A DNA stretch of 8,388 nt from Acidobacteriota bacterium (GTDB lineage Bacteria; Acidobacteriota; Vicinamibacteria; Vicinamibacterales; UBA2999), in contig JADZBZ010000272.1 of NCBI GenBank assembly GCA_020851835.1, positions 1-8,388 of the forward strand. The letters are read 5' to 3'. Below the pieces are notes generated by a model, which was given only the letters and a program-made list of their open reading frames with translations, searched no databases and was not told where the DNA came from. Shown here piece by piece: positions 5,582 to 8,388 of the stretch (position 1 is the stretch's first letter; each line of letters starts with the position of its first letter). Made by a program: the position numbers and the translations under genes.

Positions 5582-6871
5582 CTATTCGGAGCCGGCAGAG
5601 CCCTCGCGCAACAGGCCGGGCATCCAGCGGAGTCCCCAGCGGCGCAGCCGGGCATGGACCGGCGCAGGCAGCCACGCGCGCGCGGCCACCTTGAGGGCGC
5701 CAACGGGTGTCTCGAGATAGCGCAGCAGTTCGACGTGGCCGGCCCGCGCGCGTTCGAGTTCCGTCACCACGCCGCGTAGCGCCTCCACCGATCGGTCCGA
5801 CTCGGCGCGAGTGGTCTCCAGAACACGCGCGGCGACGTCCAGCTCTTCGCGCAGGCCGTCGATGGTCTGAACCGCCTCGGCTTGCGCGGCCTCGAGGACC
5901 TCTTGGAGCCGTTCCGACTGGTGCCGCGCTTCGATCCCCTCCCGCGACCGGCGCGCGTAGAGCGCGAGCCACGAGCCGAACGTGGACGGCCCATCCGGTG
6001 GCGGCCCTTCGTCACGCTGGAGCGCGGCCAGCGACCGCAGGAACACGTAGAACGCCGATGCGTCGTGCCACGCGCCCGCCGGCTCGAACAGATCGGCAGG
6101 CGCAGACTGCTGGTGCCGCAGCGTGGCGGTGATCGAGCCGATGGCTGCGTCCCGCTCGGCGGCTGATGGCACGTGCGGGCCGACGTAGGCGGCCAGCCGA
6201 CCCACTTCGATCTCGGTGAGATCGAGAAGATCGTTGTAGGCGACGACCAGAACCGGGGCGGAGGTCAGGTGCCGGACGGCGGTCGTCATGTGCTGCATCC
6301 ACAACGTGACGCCCTTCTGAATGGAGAATCCGTTGCGGACCTGCAGCGAGCGCGCGACGTCGAGAGGATTCCGCACGCACAGCACGTAACGTGGCCCGGG
6401 CAGCAGCGGTTGCCAGAAGGGCAGCGTGAGACACGTCCGCGGATCCTTCCAGGCCCAGAGGGGCGCAGCCCCGAAATCCTCGCGCAGCAGCCCGCGCGCG
6501 CGGTCGCGCAGGTCGCCCAGTCCGGGGTCGTCCTGCCAGCCGGCCCGCAGGGCCGGGGGCTCGTCCCAGGTGCCGCCCAGGCGGCGCAGGATCTCGTCGT
6601 TCAGGTCGCTCAGGGCCTGATGCTCGAAGAACCCGGCCGGATTGTCGTCGCGCGACGGCATCAGGCGCTCGGGAGGTCCCACGTGGAGGCCCAGCCGGCT
6701 GAGCGCCCCCGTCGTGGCAGACGTACCGGCGCGGTGCATGCCGAGCACGCAGATCATCGACGGGGCGTGCCCGCTCCACCGCGTGTCGGGAACGGCGCCC
6801 GCTGGCTGGCCAGCTTCGAGATCCCAGGTCTTCGCGATATGCGTCACGAGTTCCGCGCCACAGGCTACCAT
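5582..6871 (-). CDS. Sulfotransferase family protein with C-terminal coiled coil
   Basis: This enzyme probably transfers sulfate from PAPS to a carbohydrate or other surface molecule. From the ATG at 6871 the protein is 429 aa. The PAPS 5'-phosphosulfate loop is LGMHRAGTSA (residues 43-52). SRDDNPAGFFEH and WKDPRTCL (141-148) are typical of this bacterial sulfotransferase group, and the 3'-phosphate-binding element is VRNPLDVARSL (166-176). The region at about 309-389 is rich in Glu, Arg, Ala and Leu with heptad-like spacing and no Pro, so a coiled coil is likely. The last 40 residues are basic and amphipathic (ARAWLPAPVHARLRRWG), perhaps for membrane or partner contact. The start is uncertain: GTG at 6889 adds six residues, and ATG at 6757 would begin MICVLG right at the P-loop as in many relatives; none has a strong ribosome binding site. 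It lies 39 bases after the acyltransferase stop, in the same direction, so the two are probably co-transcribed. Confidence 0.88.
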   Translation of the reverse strand: MVACGAELVTHIAKTWDLEAGQPAGAVPDTRWSGHAPSMICVLGMHRAGTSATTGALSRLGLHVGPPERLMPSRDDNPAGFFEHQALSDLNDEILRRLGGTWDEPPALRAGWQDDPGLGDLRDRARGLLREDFGAAPLWAWKDPRTCLTLPFWQPLLPGPRYVLCVRNPLDVARSLQVRNGFSIQKGVTLWMQHMTTAVRHLTSAPVLVVAYNDLLDLTEIEVGRLAAYVGPHVPSAAERDAAIGSITATLRHQQSAPADLFEPAGAWHDASAFYVFLRSLAALQRDEGPPPDGPSTFGSWLALYARRSREGIEARHQSERLQEVLEAAQAEAVQTIDGLREELDVAARVLETTRAESDRSVEALRGVVTELERARAGHVELLRYLETPVGALKVAARAWLPAPVHARLRRWGLRWMPGLLREGSAGSE

Positions 6872-6910
6872 CCGAATCGCCGTGCGCACAGGATTCTATT
6901 GGCCGTCCAG

Positions 6911-8137
6911 CTATCGCAACTGATACAGCAACCCGCCAGCCAGCGCCCATCGCAGCCATCCCGCGATAGGCGGGTGCGTGCGCTTGGTCCAGTGCCACGC
7001 CAGAGCGAAAAGGCCCATCGTCAGCCACAGCAGCGCCGCATAACCCACGGCCACATTTCCGGGCAGCGTGGCACCCACGCGTTGTCGCAGCCCGTCGTTC
7101 CAGATTGAGCCGTAGACCAGGACCAGGTGAACGGCATAGATCGTGAGCGACTCCTGCGCCAGCGAGTGGATGATCCGCGGCTTGTGCGAGACGAAGCGGC
7201 TGGCGTGGGCGGCCACGCCGAAGAGCATCAGCACCAGGCCGGCGCGCAACAGGAACTGGTTGGGGCTCGTGGTCCAGAAGTCGGTGGGCCCGAAGGGCTG
7301 GAGCCTCACCTGCGCCAGGAGGAAAGCGAGGGCTACCAAGGCGGCACCGCCGAGAAGAAGCTGGAAATTGGCGAACCGTGCGAGAGCGGTTGGGCCTGCC
7401 CGCAGGTACGCCATGCCGACCAGAACGCCGAACAGCATGTAGCCGCTCCACGGGAACAGCGGAAACTGGGAGCCGGTGGCCGGTGACAGATAGGACGCGG
7501 CAGCCAGAGGCAGGATGCCGGACCAGTCGATGGCCCACATCATGGGCGTCAGTACGACAGCGAGCGCGCAGGCGGCAGCGGCGGCGAGTTCGTAGCGGCG
7601 CGGCGTCCGCGCGATGAGGACCAGCAACTGAAGGCCGATGAGCGTGATGGCCACCAGCTGCAGGATGTCCACGGCCAGGAAGCTACGCCATCGCTCGTCG
7701 CTTGCCTGCCAGAGACGGACGATTCTCGGCACCGGGAAGTGCAGTGCATAACCGAGCACGAGGAACAGGGTGAAGCGACGGAGCCGCCGGATGACAGGCA
7801 TACCCAGTTCGAGGTGGAGCGGCCAGTGCCGGAGGGTCGCAATCGTGAAGACGACTCCCGAGAGCATCAGGAAGGTGCACGACGTGAGGCCGCGCAGGAA
7901 CGACCACACGGCAAACCAGGTGCCGGCGCGGGCGCTTGGGATCAGCACCGCATCGATGGTGTGGCCCTGGATCATCATCAGAATCGCCACCGCGCGCGCG
8001 AGATCCAGGAAGACCGCCCGGCTCGAGATGCCGCTGGCGTGTGCGCTGACGGCGAGGCGGGCCCCATCAGCAGGCTCGAGACCGCGCGATTGGTCGTGAT
8101 CGGCCACGGGTGAATCTACTCTCTCATGGGAGCGCAT
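6911..8137 (-). CDS. Multi-pass membrane acyltransferase, heparan-alpha-glucosaminide N-acetyltransferase-like
   Basis: This is an integral membrane protein of 408 aa, expected to move an acyl (probably acetyl) group across the membrane onto a glycan. After a polar N-terminal stretch of about 38 residues comes RAVFLDLARAVAILMMIQGHTID, with D45, R48 and H59 in the first membrane helix. That LD-x-x-R-x-x-A-I...H pattern marks the HGSNAT/DUF1624 group, related in architecture to acyltransferase-3 (OafA/NodX) proteins; the two are hard to separate by eye. About ten hydrophobic segments follow, including FLMLSGVVF, LAVDILQLVAITLIGLQLLV and a late YAVHLVLVYG helix. The start is taken as the ATG at 8137, with GTG at 8107 possible; neither has a strong ribosome binding site. 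It is the first gene of a two-gene minus-strand unit with the sulfotransferase, suggesting joint modification of a surface polysaccharide or glycolipid. The acceptor is unknown. Confidence 0.85.
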   Translation of the reverse strand: MRSHERVDSPVADHDQSRGLEPADGARLAVSAHASGISSRAVFLDLARAVAILMMIQGHTIDAVLIPSARAGTWFAVWSFLRGLTSCTFLMLSGVVFTIATLRHWPLHLELGMPVIRRLRRFTLFLVLGYALHFPVPRIVRLWQASDERWRSFLAVDILQLVAITLIGLQLLVLIARTPRRYELAAAAACALAVVLTPMMWAIDWSGILPLAAASYLSPATGSQFPLFPWSGYMLFGVLVGMAYLRAGPTALARFANFQLLLGGAALVALAFLLAQVRLQPFGPTDFWTTSPNQFLLRAGLVLMLFGVAAHASRFVSHKPRIIHSLAQESLTIYAVHLVLVYGSIWNDGLRQRVGATLPGNVAVGYAALLWLTMGLFALAWHWTKRTHPPIAGWLRWALAGGLLYQLR

Positions 8138-8216
8138 GCGCCGAGGCCAGCCGTGTCGTCTTGGCCCATTGATGTCGGTGTGATATGTCTACCGGGTGCT
8201 CGAGGACGCGCTGGTA
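8138..8216. promoter_or_regulatory. Divergent intergenic region with a weak extended -10 candidate for the transporter
   Basis: This gap separates the acyltransferase (leftward) from the transporter (rightward), so it should hold promoters for both. On the + strand TTGGCC (8161-8166), a 17-base spacer and TATGTC (8184-8189) preceded by TG at 8181-8182 resemble a -35 and extended -10 pair, with only three of six matches in each hexamer. Nothing similar stands out on the minus strand. No clear operator palindrome is seen. Confidence 0.25.
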
Positions 8217-8388
8217 GTGGCCGAAGTGGAGCCGTTCCCGGCCAGCAGGGCGGCGCGAGCGCTCAACTCGCCCAGCCGGATTCTCTTCGCCAGCCTGGTC
8301 GGCACGGCGATCGAGTTCTTCGACTTCTATATCTACGCCACGGCGGCCGTCCTCGTCTTCCCCAGCCGGTTCTTTCCGGCGTCCGACC
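8217..8388 (+). CDS. MFS transporter, metabolite:H+ symporter type, 5' part only
   Basis: This is the N-terminal 57 codons of a major facilitator superfamily secondary transporter; the rest lies beyond the window. After a polar, basic lead comes FASLVGTAIEFFDFYIYATA, the first membrane helix. GTAIE(F/W)(F/Y)D is the hallmark of the metabolite:H+ symporter group (relatives of ProP, KgtP, ShiA), with the conserved Asp in helix 1. Substrates in the group include proline/betaine, alpha-ketoglutarate, shikimate and dicarboxylates, and this fragment cannot distinguish among them. The frame is open from 8184 after a TGA at 8181. GTG codons at 8196, 8217 and 8226 are possible starts; 8217 is chosen because GAGGA at 8202-8206 precedes it by 10 bases. 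It is transcribed divergently from the acyltransferase, and nothing links their functions. Confidence 0.82.
   Translation, partial: MAEVEPFPASRAARALNSPSRILFASLVGTAIEFFDFYIYATAAVLVFPSRFFPASD

Noticed and set aside
4659..5972. 437-codon minus-strand open frame spanning the SGNH hydrolase and the sulfotransferase end
   Set aside because: It runs across two supported genes, one of them antisense, and its product is Arg-rich low-complexity sequence.
6173..7108. 311-codon plus-strand open frame opposite the sulfotransferase
   Set aside because: It is the complement of a gene with clear PAPS-binding motifs. Its product has no hydrophobic core pattern or known motif.
6012..7538. 508-codon minus-strand open frame across the sulfotransferase and acyltransferase genes
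   Set aside because: It is out of frame with both real genes and crosses their junction. It has no domain pattern and is Arg/Ala/Pro-rich.
1..8388. Search for CRISPR repeats, transposon ends, tRNA and riboswitch-like structures
   Set aside because: By eye I found no spaced direct repeats, paired terminal inverted repeats, tRNA-like cloverleaf or long structured leader. Nearly all bases are covered by supported genes.

Overview
The window is GC-rich bacterial DNA with tightly packed genes, Shine-Dalgarno sites of the usual AGGAG kind and frequent GTG starts. The gene set is a Tat-exported molybdenum hydroxylase, small lipoproteins, and glycan-modifying sulfo- and acyltransferases. The coding style resembles soil bacteria such as Acidobacteriota (Vicinamibacteria-like) or a similar high-GC Gram-negative phylum. 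This placement is inferred from family resemblance; there is no rRNA or marker gene to prove it. I see no tRNA, rRNA, CRISPR array, insertion sequence or phage gene.

Region 1 (34-4625, + strand) is one operon. It encodes a xanthine dehydrogenase/aldehyde oxidase family heterotrimer in the order 2Fe-2S subunit (with a Tat signal), molybdopterin subunit, FAD subunit (with a four-cysteine insertion expected to hold an extra 4Fe-4S cluster). A small probable lipoprotein follows, its GTG start directly after the FAD-subunit stop. The first two genes overlap by 8 bases and the second and third are 19 bases apart. Only the small subunit has an export signal, so the complex probably folds in the cytoplasm and crosses the membrane as a unit. 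Electrons should run Mo -> 2Fe-2S x2 -> FAD/4Fe-4S -> an acceptor not encoded here. The substrate cannot be read from the sequence. The molybdenum subunit has Ser where the family usually has an Arg in the cofactor loop.

Region 2 (4626-5525, + strand) has a short intergenic stretch with a small hairpin, then a lipoprotein SGNH-fold esterase/lipase with a Gly-Pro repeat linker.

Region 3 (5582-8137, - strand) is a convergent two-gene unit. A multi-pass acyltransferase (heparan-alpha-glucosaminide N-acetyltransferase-like) comes first, followed by a sulfotransferase with a C-terminal coiled coil. Together they suggest acetyl and sulfate decoration of a surface glycan. A perfect 8-bp GC stem lies in the 56-bp gap between the converging genes and may terminate both units.

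Region 4 (8138-8388) is a divergent promoter region and the first part of an MFS transporter of the metabolite:H+ symporter type, cut by the window edge.

No clearly undescribed system is proven. The best leads are the altered cofactor loop of the molybdenum subunit, the unknown lipoprotein fused to that operon, and the sulfotransferase/acyltransferase pair.
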